Positions 54,336 to 63,683 of a stretch of 64,000 nt of DNA are shown here, piece after piece (the first letter of the stretch is position 1; the number at the start of each line of letters is the position of its first letter). The notes beneath the pieces were generated by a model that worked only from the letters and a program-made list of their open reading frames with translations, ran no database searches and was not told where the DNA came from. Made by a program: the position numbers and the translations under genes. The DNA is from Occultella kanbiaonis (lineage in GTDB: Bacteria > Actinomycetota > Actinomycetes > Actinomycetales > Beutenbergiaceae): positions 310,001 through 374,000 of the forward strand of contig NZ_CP046175.1 of NCBI RefSeq assembly GCF_009708215.1. Reading direction: 5' to 3'.

Positions 54336-54366
54336 GGCCCGGCCGGCTGAACGGGCCGGCCGGGCC
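54336..54366 (+). terminator. 12-bp-stem hairpin between binding protein and permease genes
   Basis: GGCCCGGCCGGC-N7-GCCGGCCGGGCC, perfect stem starting 10 bases after the stop. Such structures behind a solute-binding protein gene usually stabilise its mRNA or attenuate read-through, giving excess binding protein over permeases. Confidence 0.75.
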
Positions 54367-54457
54367 TCGTCGGAGCGCACCTGCGTCAGCGGCAGGGCGC
54401 GGCCGATCGACTACTCGCCCGGGTGCGGGCGAAGCGACATTCGACAAGGACGTGATG

Positions 54458-55495
54458 ATGAGCGCAGCACAGCACAACCCGGCCGCGGGCGCCGCGGTGC
54501 TGGCCGCCGCGGACGGCACCGGGCTCGCACCGACGGCCGATGCGACGCCCGCCGCGACCGGCCCGATGGCCCTACTGACCGGTCGCCTGCGTGGCGGCCG
54601 GCGGCGCCCGCCCCGGGTCGCGCCGTCGCGGTCGGGTCGCAAGACCCGGCGCGCCGGCTGGCTGATGGTGGCCCCGACGATCGCGCACATCGGACTGTGG
54701 ACGCTGATCCCGGTGCTCGCGACCTTCGCGCTGAGCCTGACCGACTACAGCGTGTTCGACGCACCGGCCTGGATCGGCCTGGCCAACTACGTCGAGATCA
54801 TCAACGATCCCGCGTTCCGCAAGGCCACCTGGAACACGATCGTCTACACGTTCTGGACCGTGCCGGTCTCGATGGCGATCGCCGTCGTGATCGCGGTCAT
54901 GCTGAACCAGAAGCTGCGCCTGCAGAACTGGTACCGGGCCGCGTTCTTCCTGCCACAGGTCACCGCCACCGTCGCGATCGCGATGGTCTGGCTGTGGATG
55001 TTCAACCCGCAGACCGGCCTCATCAACGGGATCCTCTCGGTGGTCGGCATCCCCGGCCAGGCCTGGCTCGTGGACCCCGAGTGGGCCCTCTGGGCGGTGA
55101 TCCTGGTGGGCGTGTGGCAGGGCATCGGCATGAAGATGCTCATCTACATCGCGGCGCTGCAGAACATCGACGAGAGCCTCTACGAGGCGGCCTCCATCGA
55201 CGGCGCCTCCGCGGTCCGCAAGTTCTTCGCGATCACGCTGCCGATGCTCAAGCCGGCCACGTTCTTCGTGTTCGTGATCTCGATCATCGGCGCCTTCCAG
55301 GTCTTCGACCAGGTCTACGTGCTGACCGACGGCGGACCGGCGAACGCCACCACGATGATGACCTACGAGGTCTACCGGGCCGCGTTCCAGGACTTCCGGA
55401 TGGGCCTGGCCTGCGCACAGTCCGTCCTGCTGTTCGCGTTCCTGCTCGTGTTGACCCTGATCAGCCGCCGCGCCACTCGAGGTGATGAGGAATGA
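54458..55495 (+). CDS. ABC sugar transporter permease (MalF-like)
   Basis: 345 residues from the ATG at 54458 (AAGGA 7 bases upstream; ATG at 54455 also possible). An Arg-rich N-terminus is followed by six membrane helices starting GWLMVAPTIAHIGLWTLIPVLATF. The ABC permease EAA loop is visible as LYEAASIDGASAVRKFFAITLPMLKP. It forms the channel with the next gene's product, to which it is coupled by ATGA overlap. Confidence 0.93.
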   Translation: MSAAQHNPAAGAAVLAAADGTGLAPTADATPAATGPMALLTGRLRGGRRRPPRVAPSRSGRKTRRAGWLMVAPTIAHIGLWTLIPVLATFALSLTDYSVFDAPAWIGLANYVEIINDPAFRKATWNTIVYTFWTVPVSMAIAVVIAVMLNQKLRLQNWYRAAFFLPQVTATVAIAMVWLWMFNPQTGLINGILSVVGIPGQAWLVDPEWALWAVILVGVWQGIGMKMLIYIAALQNIDESLYEAASIDGASAVRKFFAITLPMLKPATFFVFVISIIGAFQVFDQVYVLTDGGPANATTMMTYEVYRAAFQDFRMGLACAQSVLLFAFLLVLTLISRRATRGDEE

Positions 55496-56454
55496 GCACG
55501 TCCACCCCTGCCGCACCGCCCGCCACCTCGGCCGCAGAGGTCCGACCGTCCCGCCCTTCCGCGAGCAACCGCCGGGATCGCAGGGCACGCGACCGTCGAC
55601 GTTTCGCGACCCGGAGCCTGCTGAACCTGTTCCTGCTCGTGGGTGCCTTCACGATGATCGTCCCGTTCCTGTGGATGATCTTCACGTCGCTGAAGAGCCC
55701 GGCCGAGCTCGCCCTGTTCCCGCCGACGTTCTGGCCGCAGGAGTGGCGCTGGGAGAACTACCCGGAGGCCCTCGCGGCGGCACCGTTCCACATCTACTTC
55801 CGGAACAGCTTCATCATCGCCTTCAGCCACACCGCGATCACGCTCGTGTTCGCCTCCATGGCCGGATACGCGCTCGCCAGGATCCCGTTCCGGGGCCGGG
55901 AGTGGATCTTCATGGGCATCGTCGCGATGCTGATGATCCCGACCTACTCCAAGATCGTGCCGCAGTTCCTGATCGTGCGCTTCATGCCGCTGTTCGGCGG
56001 CAACGACATCCTCGGTCAGGGTGGCACCGGCTGGCTGAACAGCTGGTGGGCCCTGATCATCCCGGGTGGGCTGAGCGCCTCGGCGATCTTCCTGTTCCGG
56101 CAGTTCTACCTGTCCCTACCCAAGGAGCTCGAGGAGGCCGCCCGACTGGACGGCCTCGGCGAGTACCGGATCTTCGCGCAGATCTACACGCCCCTGGTCA
56201 AGCCCGCGCTCGCCACCGTCGGGCTGCTCACCTTCCAGGACAGCTGGAACAACTTCCTCTGGCCACTGCTGGTGACCACGAGCGACAACCTGCGCGTCAT
56301 CCAGGTCGGTCTCGCCGTGTTCCAGCAGCTCGAGGGCACCGCCTGGGGCTATCTGATGGCCGGCACCACGCTGGCCACCGTGCCGATGGTGCTGCTGTTC
56401 CTGTTCTGCCAGAAGTACTTCGTCCAAGGATTCGCGAACGCGGGCATCAAGTAG
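55492..56454 (+). CDS. ABC sugar transporter permease (MalG-like)
   Basis: 320 residues, coupled to the first permease. Six helices beginning LFLLVGAFTMIVPFLWMIFTSLK, the typical SLKSPAEL segment of MalG-type proteins, and the EAA loop LEEAARLDGLGEYRIFAQIYTPLVKP. Ends with the family-type FFVQGFANAGIK. Confidence 0.94.
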   Translation: MSTSTPAAPPATSAAEVRPSRPSASNRRDRRARDRRRFATRSLLNLFLLVGAFTMIVPFLWMIFTSLKSPAELALFPPTFWPQEWRWENYPEALAAAPFHIYFRNSFIIAFSHTAITLVFASMAGYALARIPFRGREWIFMGIVAMLMIPTYSKIVPQFLIVRFMPLFGGNDILGQGGTGWLNSWWALIIPGGLSASAIFLFRQFYLSLPKELEEAARLDGLGEYRIFAQIYTPLVKPALATVGLLTFQDSWNNFLWPLLVTTSDNLRVIQVGLAVFQQLEGTAWGYLMAGTTLATVPMVLLFLFCQKYFVQGFANAGIK

Positions 56455-56531
56455 CGGCGCAGGCCCGGCGCCACCACGACCAGCAACGAACGGCCCCCGA
56501 CCGGGAGCCCACCGAAGGAGAAGGAACCAGC

Positions 56532-57296
56532 ATGCAGATCGACCTCACCGGACGCCGCGCACTCGTCACCGGGGGTGGTGCCGGGATCGGCGCCGCCATC
56601 GCCCATGCGCTCGGAGTGGCCGGTGCCGACGTCGCCGTCCACTACGCACACAGCAAGGAGGGAGCCGAGCGGGTCGCGGAGAGCCTCACCCGGCTCGGCC
56701 GCCGGTCCCTCGCCATCGGGGGCGACCTCACCGAGGCGGTCCAGGCCAAGGCCGTCGTCGAGCAGGCCGCCGGCGAGCTCGGTGGTCTGGACATCCTGGT
56801 CAACAACGCCGGCCACCTCGTGGCCAGGTCCCCGATCGCGGACATGAGCGACGAACTGTGGGAGCAGGTGGGTGCCGTCAACGTGAGCAGCACGTTCTTC
56901 ACCACCCGCGCCGCGATCGGCTACCTGCGGGACTCGGCGGCAGGACGGGTGATCCTGATGTCCTCCCTCGCCGCGGAGAACGGCGGAGGTGCCGGCTCGG
57001 TGGCCTACGCGGCCTCGAAGGGCGCCGTCGTCGGCTTCGGTCGGGGACTGGCGAAGGAGCTCGCGCCGGACGCCATCACGGTGAACACGCTCGCCCCCGG
57101 GTTCATCGGCGACACGGCCTTCCACAACACGTTCAGCCCGCCGCAGGCCCAGGCCGCGATCATCGCAGGGGTACCGCTGAAGCGGGCCGGCACGGTGGAC
57201 GACGTCGCCGGGGTCGCCGTGTTCCTCGCCTCGGACCTGTCGTCCTACGTGACGGGCCAGGTCGTGGACATCAACGGGGGAACGAACTTCCGGTGA
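56532..57296 (+). CDS. SDR oxidoreductase, probably uronate reductase (KduD/FabG-like)
   Basis: 254 residues, ATG at 56532 with AAGGAGAAGGA upstream. Classical SDR: ALVTGGGAGIGAAIA (NAD(P) motif), NNAGHLVA, catalytic Ser in MSSLAAENGG and Tyr/Lys in YAASKGAV, C-terminal YVTGQVVDINGGTNF. In a locus with two lyases the natural substrate is the unsaturated-uronate-derived 5-keto or 4-deoxy-hexulose uronate (DEH), reduced to 2-keto-3-deoxygluconate by KduD or DEH reductases; this is inferred from context. Its TGA overlaps the GTG of the first lyase. Confidence 0.87.
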   Translation: MQIDLTGRRALVTGGGAGIGAAIAHALGVAGADVAVHYAHSKEGAERVAESLTRLGRRSLAIGGDLTEAVQAKAVVEQAAGELGGLDILVNNAGHLVARSPIADMSDELWEQVGAVNVSSTFFTTRAAIGYLRDSAAGRVILMSSLAAENGGGAGSVAYAASKGAVVGFGRGLAKELAPDAITVNTLAPGFIGDTAFHNTFSPPQAQAAIIAGVPLKRAGTVDDVAGVAVFLASDLSSYVTGQVVDINGGTNFR

Positions 57297-59125
57297 CCGA
57301 CATCCTCGGCGCTCGCGGTGGGTGGTGGCACAACTACGTGTGCCCCACCCACGGCACGGAGCTCCTACCGGCCGACGGCGAGACCTACCCCTGCCCGCAC
57401 GGCTGCCGCCTGCAGGGGGAGCCGTACGCCTCCGCGTGGACCGTGCTCGACCACCAGGCCAAGGCTCGGGCCGCGCGACACGCAGCCCACCGGTACCGAG
57501 CGGACGGGCGGGACGCCGACCGTGACGAGGCCACCCGGATCATCCGAGGGTTCGCGCGGGTGCATCATGATCTCGCGGGGGACTGGAGCGACCGGGCCGA
57601 GCCGTGGATGCTGCGAGGGCGGCTGTTCGCCCAGGCCCTCACCGAGGCCATCTGGGCCGTGCAGCTCGCCGACGCGATCGTCACCCTCGGGCCCGATGCA
57701 CCCATGAGCACGGACGTCGTGGAACTGCTCGAGGGCCTGCTGACGACCGTGGCGGCTGCACGCGAGACCCTGGTGGTCGATCGAGGCGAGCCGGGCAGCA
57801 ACTACACCGCCTGGCTCGACGCGGCCGGCGGCATGCTGAACCGGGCGCTCGAGGTGCTCGGCCGGCCCGCCGACGTCGGCACCTGGGTCGCGCGCACGTT
57901 CGAGCACCTGGAACTGGCCGTGGCGGGGGACGGTTGGGAGTGGGAGGGGTCCACCTACTACCACCTGTTCGTGCTGCGTGCCTACCTCCTCAACCTGCGC
58001 GGCACGCGGCCCGCCGACCTGCCGGCCGCCGCGGTCGCCAGGCTCGCCGCCATGGTCGCCGTGCTCAGCGGTCTCGCCACCGGCGACGGCACGCTCCCGA
58101 TGCTCCACGACGGCCCGTACGACCGCGACGGCGTGCACCTCGAGGTTCTCGAGATCGCGGCACTCGCCGGCGGCCTGTGGCGCGAGACCGGCCTTGACCG
58201 CGTCGTCAACCACGCCCGACGGCGGTTGGCCGGCAGGTACGACGGGCTCGAGGACACGCTCGGGCCCTGGTTCGACGGCGATCCGCTGCCGGCGCTCACC
58301 GTCGACCGGGCGTCGGTGCACTTCGCGGATGCCGGCTACCTGGTCCTGCGGGACGCCACGGACTCCATCCAGGCGATCGTCGACGCCGGCCCGCACGGCG
58401 GCTCGCACGGGCACCTCGACAAGCTGGCCCTGTACCTCTACGGAGCCGACGGCGCCTGGCAGCCCGCGCCCGGGGTGCCGCCCTACGGCAGCCCGCTGCG
58501 CCGCGGGCACTACGCCCGCACGCTCGCGCACCCCACCGTCCGGGTGGACGACGCGGACCAGAACGAGAGTTCCGCCGTCGTCACGGCCTGGGAGGTGAGC
58601 GCGGACCGCACCCGCGCCGCCGCGCAGACCGACACGGCGATCGACGGCGTCCGGTTGCGACGCGAGGTGATCCTCGCCGGCGGGTGTCTCGTCGACGTGA
58701 TGCGGGCCGAGACCCTCGACGGCGCGGCCCGGGACGTGACTCTCGCGTTGCGTCCCGCGGTGGCGCTGACGGTGTGGGCGGCCGACTGCGGCTGGCGGTC
58801 ACGATGGGCCGCCGAGACCGGCGTCGCCGATCCGGACCGGTCGGTGGCGCCCGGCCCGGCTCAGCCGGCGGTGCTGCACGGCCTGCACGCCGCGACCGCG
58901 GCGGCCGACCTCGTGCTCGGCCCGGGCCGTGGCCCGTCCGACGACCCGTCCCGGCTCGTCCACGTCGCGGATTGGACCGCCAACGCCGCGGACGTCACGT
59001 TCGTGTCCGTGTACGCGGTCGGAACCGCCCCCGACGTGCTCACGATCGAAGCGACCGACGGGCAACTCACCGTCGGCGTCGGCGCGGCCGACGGTACCCG
59101 AACGACGTACGAGGTGATGAGATGA
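57293..59125 (+). CDS. Heparinase II/III-family polysaccharide lyase (1)
   Basis: 610 residues, GTG at 57293 overlapping the SDR stop. A zinc-finger-like start (YVCPTHGTELLPADGETYPCPHGCRLQGEPYASAW, with Cys-x2-His and Cys-x2-HGC pairs) leads into an alpha-toroid (about 60-330, including NYTAWLDAAGGMLNRALEVLG and GWEWEGSTYYHLFVLRAYLL) and a C-terminal beta-sheet domain with HGGSHGHLDKLALYLYG (catalytic His region). The fold is that of PL12/PL15/PL17-type lyases that cleave uronate glycosides by beta-elimination. No signal peptide, so it should act on imported oligosaccharides in the cytosol. Confidence 0.85.
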   Translation: MTDILGARGGWWHNYVCPTHGTELLPADGETYPCPHGCRLQGEPYASAWTVLDHQAKARAARHAAHRYRADGRDADRDEATRIIRGFARVHHDLAGDWSDRAEPWMLRGRLFAQALTEAIWAVQLADAIVTLGPDAPMSTDVVELLEGLLTTVAAARETLVVDRGEPGSNYTAWLDAAGGMLNRALEVLGRPADVGTWVARTFEHLELAVAGDGWEWEGSTYYHLFVLRAYLLNLRGTRPADLPAAAVARLAAMVAVLSGLATGDGTLPMLHDGPYDRDGVHLEVLEIAALAGGLWRETGLDRVVNHARRRLAGRYDGLEDTLGPWFDGDPLPALTVDRASVHFADAGYLVLRDATDSIQAIVDAGPHGGSHGHLDKLALYLYGADGAWQPAPGVPPYGSPLRRGHYARTLAHPTVRVDDADQNESSAVVTAWEVSADRTRAAAQTDTAIDGVRLRREVILAGGCLVDVMRAETLDGAARDVTLALRPAVALTVWAADCGWRSRWAAETGVADPDRSVAPGPAQPAVLHGLHAATAAADLVLGPGRGPSDDPSRLVHVADWTANAADVTFVSVYAVGTAPDVLTIEATDGQLTVGVGAADGTRTTYEVMR

Positions 59126-61170
59126 CGAACCCAACCCTGCTCCTCGACGGCCACGAGGACCGGCTCCGCGCCGAGGCACAGGGCGTCCGTGCCGGCCAGT
59201 TCCGCCGGCTGCTCGAGGAGTGCGAGCGCTACCGCAGCGAGGTGCTGCCCACGGAGCATCCCAGCGCCTCGATCACCTACCTCGGTGCGGCGGCCGCGAA
59301 CCTCGCGCTCGCGTACCGGATCACCGGGCAGGCCCACTACCTCACCGAACTGCGCCGCTGGCTCGCGGTTCCGGTGGGGTTCGTGCACTGGGGCAGGGCA
59401 CACATGCCCGATCACGACCTGGACGCGGGCTGGCTGCTGCACGGGCTCGGGCTCGCGTACTCCTGGGCCGGGCCCGCACTACCCGCCGACGAACGGACCG
59501 CCCTGCGGGACAAGCTGATCCTGCAGGGTGCGCGGATGTACGAGTTCGCCGTCTCCACCGAGGGGCAGTGGTGGTCCTCGTCGTACTGGCAGAACCACAA
59601 CTGGATCTGTTACGCCGGGCTCGCGACGGCCGGCTACGCCGTGACCGCCGAGCACCCGGCGGCCCGGGACTGGACCGAGCGGGCGAAGGCGAACTTCGAC
59701 ATGGTCCTGGACCTGCTTCCCGCGGACGGCTCGAACTCCGAGGGTGTCGTCTACTGGCGCTACGGCGAGCCCTGGCTGGTCAGCTACCTCGACGTGCTGC
59801 GGTCCGCGGAAGGGCTCGACTGGTTCGGTCGCAGCGACCACCTGCGCGAGACGTTCTGGTACCGCCTCTACCAGGCGGCGCCGGACCTGGAACGGATCGT
59901 CGACCACGGCGACTGCCACGACCGCCGCAGCGGGCACCCGGTGGCGATGTACTACAAGCTGGCGTCGGAGTACGGGATCGGCCAGGCGCAGTGGCTGGCC
60001 GCGCAGGTCACCGACCGGTTCCTCTGGCGCGAGGCGTACGAGAGCGGGGTCCGCCCCGGGATCAGGGCCGAGGCGTACCAGGAGTTCCTCTGGTACGACC
60101 CGAACGTCGCGCCGGTGGCGCCCGACGACCTGCCGACGAGCCGGCACTTCCCCGACCTCGGCCTCGTGGTGGGCCGGACCTCGTGGGCCGAGGACGCCAC
60201 CCTGGTCTCGTTCAAGGCATCCCCGGGTGGTGGCCACAAGGCCTGGGACACCTCCCACGATCTGCTCGAGCAGCGCGGCTGGGTGACCCTGAGCGCCGGG
60301 CACCACCACCCGGACTCCGGCACGTTCGTGCTGCTCGGCGAGGGCTCCTACCTGGCCGTGGACGAGGGGTACTCCTCCCGCAAGCGCACCGCGCACCACA
60401 ACGCCGTCCTCGTGGACGGCAACGGGTACGTCAACACCGGCCGCTACCACGTCTACAAGGACCTGGACCGCGAGTACACCGGCCGGATCGTGACCACGAC
60501 GCTCGGCTCGGGCTGGACCCACGCGGTCAGCGAGGTCGCCGCCATGTACGACCGGTCGCTGGGGGTGCGGCGGGTCCGCCGGCACCTCGTGCTCACCCCG
60601 GGCGGGATCCTCGTGCTGGTGGACGACCTCGCGGCGGATGCCCCACGCGAGTGGACCTGGCTGCTCCAGACCGACAACCCGGCAGCACCGGTGGAAGCCG
60701 GTACCGACGGCACCCCCGAGCTCTGGCGCGCGGAAGCCGGCCGCGGCGCGCTCGCCATCCACGCGGTCGCGCCCGCGGTTGCGCGAACCGACGTGGTGCC
60801 CACGCCGATCCATGCGAACCCGACCTCATCGACGCCGTCGCTGGCGATCGAGAAGGTCCAGCACACGCTGCGGCGCACCGTCGGCCCGGCGGCGGAGGCG
60901 ACGATCGTGAGCGTGCTCGAACCCCGGCCGTGGTCCGTCGACGGCGGAGCCCGGGTCCGGGCGCAGACCGACGGCCGCGTGGTCAGCGTGGAGATCACGG
61001 CCGACGGCGCCATCGAGCGGGTCGTGCTCGACCTGGACGGCGCCGCGGTGCCCGGCACGGGTGCGGCGGTCACGGGCGAGGGGTTCGCCGGGTGGCGCAC
61101 CGAGCCCGGCGACGCGGACCCGACACGCTCCGCCGGTGCGGAGCTCGCCGAGGCGCCGAGGCGGCAATGA
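59122..61170 (+). CDS. Heparinase II/III-family polysaccharide lyase (2), DUF4962-like
   Basis: 682 residues, ATG at 59122 in the stop of lyase 1 (ATGA). The alpha-toroid shows GLGLAYSWAGPALPADER, SSSYWQNHNWICYAGLA, LPADGSNSEGVVYWRYGEPWLVSYLDVL and HGDCHDRRSGHPVAMYYKLA; the beta domain has GGGHKAWDTSHDLLEQRGWVTLSAGHHHPDSGTFVLLGEGSYLAVDEGY (His-rich active-site strand SAGHHHPD) and KRTAHHNAVLVDG. Catalytic residues are probably Asn/His/Tyr near HNWICYAG and HHHPD. It lacks a signal peptide. The two lyases are distantly related and probably split the work between endo- and exo- or different linkages. Confidence 0.85.
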   Translation: MTNPTLLLDGHEDRLRAEAQGVRAGQFRRLLEECERYRSEVLPTEHPSASITYLGAAAANLALAYRITGQAHYLTELRRWLAVPVGFVHWGRAHMPDHDLDAGWLLHGLGLAYSWAGPALPADERTALRDKLILQGARMYEFAVSTEGQWWSSSYWQNHNWICYAGLATAGYAVTAEHPAARDWTERAKANFDMVLDLLPADGSNSEGVVYWRYGEPWLVSYLDVLRSAEGLDWFGRSDHLRETFWYRLYQAAPDLERIVDHGDCHDRRSGHPVAMYYKLASEYGIGQAQWLAAQVTDRFLWREAYESGVRPGIRAEAYQEFLWYDPNVAPVAPDDLPTSRHFPDLGLVVGRTSWAEDATLVSFKASPGGGHKAWDTSHDLLEQRGWVTLSAGHHHPDSGTFVLLGEGSYLAVDEGYSSRKRTAHHNAVLVDGNGYVNTGRYHVYKDLDREYTGRIVTTTLGSGWTHAVSEVAAMYDRSLGVRRVRRHLVLTPGGILVLVDDLAADAPREWTWLLQTDNPAAPVEAGTDGTPELWRAEAGRGALAIHAVAPAVARTDVVPTPIHANPTSSTPSLAIEKVQHTLRRTVGPAAEATIVSVLEPRPWSVDGGARVRAQTDGRVVSVEITADGAIERVVLDLDGAAVPGTGAAVTGEGFAGWRTEPGDADPTRSAGAELAEAPRRQ

Positions 61171-61847
61171 TGAGCGCCGTGACCACACGCAGGCGCCGGG
61201 GCTGGGAGCAGCGACTCCTCGCCGCGATGGCCTACCCCGCGAACCTCGCCCTCGGCGGCGTGGCCGCGTTCATCCTGGCCCTCCCGGTGATCACCGCGGT
61301 ACCCGCCGTGATCGCGCTCGGGCGGGCCTACGGGTCGTGGTTGCGCGAGGGTGATGATGCGGTGTTCACGGGCACCTTCCGCGAGTTCGCGGCGACCTGG
61401 CGGCGGAGCCTGCCGCTCGGGTTGGCGGGCGCCGTGGTCGTGGCCCTGCTGGTGGTGAACGCGACGTTCCTGATGGACCGCCTCGACGCGGGTCCTGATC
61501 CGCTCGCGCTGGTGCTGGTGCTCGTGCTGGCGCCGGCGACGGCGGTCGTCGGCGCCGCCGTCACGCTGCTGCTCCTCGGGCTGCCGGTCGCGGCGCACCG
61601 GTCCCGGGACGCCGACGTCAAGCACTGGCTGGCGGAGTCCGGCTACCTGGTGGCACGCCGGCCGGTGCGCGCGCTCGCCCTCCTCGCGATCGTCGCCGCG
61701 TTCGTCTTCACCTGCGGGCTGCTGCCGACGATCGTGCCGTTCCTGGGCCTCTCACTTCCCGTGTACCTGGCGCACGTCTCGCTCGGCCAGGGCGACGGCG
61801 CCGGACCGGGCCGCGGTGGCACCGGGCCGGAGGCCGACCGCCGATGA
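61167..61847 (+). CDS. YesL-like (DUF624) membrane protein
   Basis: 226 residues, ATG at 61167 overlapping the lyase 2 stop; a second ATG follows at once. About five to six helices (for example NLALGGVAAFILALPVITAVPAVIALGRAYG). The DUF624/YesL family sits in many Gram-positive glycan-uptake operons next to MalF/MalG-type permeases (as in rhamnogalacturonan loci), with unknown function. Coupled on both sides. Confidence 0.82.
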   Translation: MMSAVTTRRRRGWEQRLLAAMAYPANLALGGVAAFILALPVITAVPAVIALGRAYGSWLREGDDAVFTGTFREFAATWRRSLPLGLAGAVVVALLVVNATFLMDRLDAGPDPLALVLVLVLAPATAVVGAAVTLLLLGLPVAAHRSRDADVKHWLAESGYLVARRPVRALALLAIVAAFVFTCGLLPTIVPFLGLSLPVYLAHVSLGQGDGAGPGRGGTGPEADRR

Positions 61848-62656
61848 CCGTCACGCATCCGGGCCCCGAGCAGACGAGCGCGTCCGCGCTCGCCAAGGGA
61901 CTGCGGGTGCTGGAGGCGGTGCTCACGAACCACCGGCTCACCGACATCTGCGCGACCACCGGACTCAGCTACGGCACCGTCCATCGCATCCTGGCCGAGC
62001 TCGTGGCCGGCGGGTGGGTCGTCCAGGACGCCGACCGGCGCTACCACCCGGGCCCGCGGCAGGACGGCATGGCGAGCCTGCGGCGACCCACCGCCGGCGG
62101 TGGCCTGGACCCGGCGCGTCGCGACCTCACCCCGCACCTGCTGCGCCTGCGTGACGCGACCGGCCTGACCGTGCACCTGGCCGCGGTGCGGGACGGCGCT
62201 CTGGTGTACGTCGCCAAGGTGGAGGCGCCCGGGTCCTACCTGCTCGGCTCCTACGTGGGCCTCGGGCTCGAGCTGCACGCGACCGCCATCGGCAAGGCGT
62301 ACCTGGCGACCATGGCGCCCGAGCGAGCAGTGCGGCTGCTCACCCAACGTCCGGTGCATGCCCGCACCCGGCACACGCTGATCTCCCGCGCTCGCCTCCT
62401 GGTCGATCTGAGCCAGATCCGCGAGCGGGGCTGGGCGTTCGACAACGGGGAGAACGAGGAGGGCATCCGCTGCATCGGGGTGGCGCTGCGCGGCGCGGAC
62501 GGTCAGGTCTGCGGCGGTGTGAGCGTGTCCGGCCCGGACGCTGCGCTGGAGCGGCCCACCATCGCCGCTCACGCGCGGGCGGTGGTCCGGGCGGGCGCCG
62601 CCATCGGGAGTGCGCTGGCCGCGTCCGGACCTGACCCGGACGGTGTGTCGGACTGA
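61844..62656 (+). CDS. IclR family regulator of the lyase operon
   Basis: 270 residues, ATG at 61844 overlapping the previous stop. HTH: SASALAKGLRVLEAVLTNHRLTDICATTGLSYGTVHRILAELVAGGWV; effector domain with LGLELHATAIGKAYLATM and GWAFDNGENEEGIRCIGVALR. Being the last gene of the operon, it adds a second regulatory layer to the LacI repressor, possibly sensing a uronate breakdown product such as 2-keto-3-deoxygluconate (inference). Its last 88 bp are antisense to the esterase gene. Confidence 0.9.
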   Translation: MTVTHPGPEQTSASALAKGLRVLEAVLTNHRLTDICATTGLSYGTVHRILAELVAGGWVVQDADRRYHPGPRQDGMASLRRPTAGGGLDPARRDLTPHLLRLRDATGLTVHLAAVRDGALVYVAKVEAPGSYLLGSYVGLGLELHATAIGKAYLATMAPERAVRLLTQRPVHARTRHTLISRARLLVDLSQIRERGWAFDNGENEEGIRCIGVALRGADGQVCGGVSVSGPDAALERPTIAAHARAVVRAGAAIGSALAASGPDPDGVSD

Positions 62657-63630
62657 GCGGTCGGGCGGCCGAGGGTCTCGGCCAGGGCGGCCAACGTGCG
62701 CGGGACGCCGTACGGGCCACCGCCCTCGTGACCGTTGTAGTGGTACACCGCGATGTCCCTCGGGCCGGCGTACCGGTGATAGGCCGCATAGACGGTGGAC
62801 GGCGGGCAGATGTTGTCCATCAACGCCACCGAGAACCAGGCGGGACAGGAAGCACGGGCGGCGAAGTTCACGCCGTCGAGATAGGAGAGGGTGCGCATCG
62901 CCGCGTCGACGCTGTCCCGGTGCCCGCTCAGCCAGCGCCGGATCTCCGCATAGGGACCGTTGTCGGTGATCGTGGACGCACGCCGGTAGTGACACATGAA
63001 CGGCACGTCCACGATCGCGGCAGACAGGTCGTCCCGAAGGCCGGCCACCGCGAGGGCGAGCCCGCCGCCCTGGCTGCCACCGAGCACGGCGACCCTGCTC
63101 CCGTCGACCTCCGGCGCACCCTTCAGGGCGTCGACGGCCCGCACGGCATCGGTGATCAGGCGGCGATAGAAGTGGCGCTCGGGGTCCTCGATGCCGTTCG
63201 TCAGGAAGCCCGGTGCGGACGACCCGTGGCCCTCCGGGTTGAGGTCCGGGGTGTGCGCGACTGTCTTGCCGCCGCCGCCCTGACCCCGGTTGTCCATGAT
63301 CAGGTGGGCGTACCCGGCGGCGCTCCAGGTGAGCCATTCGAACGGGATGCCGCGCCCACCGTTGTAGCCGATGTACTGCACGATGCCGGGCAGCCGGCCG
63401 GTCCGGTGCCGGGGCAGCAGCAGCCAGGCCTTGATCGGCTGGCCCGCGTAGCCGGGGAACGTCACGTCGAACACGTCCACCGTGCTCAGGCCGACGTCGA
63501 CCCGCTCATAGCCGGCCACGCCCGCCGGGGAGTCGGCGAGGGTGCGCGCCCAGAACGCGTCGAAGTCTCCTGGCTCCTCGGGGGTTGGGCGATACTCGGC
63601 CAGGTGGTCGAGGGACATGTCGACGTACAT
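62569..63630 (-). CDS. CE7-family acetyl esterase (acetylxylan esterase/cephalosporin-C deacetylase type)
   Basis: 353 residues, ATG at 63630. Alpha/beta hydrolase with the CE7 motifs YNGGRGIPFEWL, MDNRGQGGGGK (oxyanion/RGQ), nucleophile GGSQGGG (Ser186), acid LMDNICPPSTV (Asp272) and NGHEGGG (His301). It removes acetyl groups from sugars or short oligosaccharides. No signal peptide is visible, so cytosolic. The usual protein ends near RTLAALAETLG; the final 30 residues are read from DNA antisense to the IclR gene's end and may be an extension. Convergent with the lyase operon; probably part of its function. Confidence 0.9.
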   Translation of the reverse strand: MYVDMSLDHLAEYRPTPEEPGDFDAFWARTLADSPAGVAGYERVDVGLSTVDVFDVTFPGYAGQPIKAWLLLPRHRTGRLPGIVQYIGYNGGRGIPFEWLTWSAAGYAHLIMDNRGQGGGGKTVAHTPDLNPEGHGSSAPGFLTNGIEDPERHFYRRLITDAVRAVDALKGAPEVDGSRVAVLGGSQGGGLALAVAGLRDDLSAAIVDVPFMCHYRRASTITDNGPYAEIRRWLSGHRDSVDAAMRTLSYLDGVNFAARASCPAWFSVALMDNICPPSTVYAAYHRYAGPRDIAVYHYNGHEGGGPYGVPRTLAALAETLGRPTAQSDTPSGSGPDAASALPMAAPARTTARA

Positions 63631-63683
63631 CGTTCTCGCTTCTCGTGTTCGTGGTGGTCGTGACTGCTCTGCGTGGACCGCGC

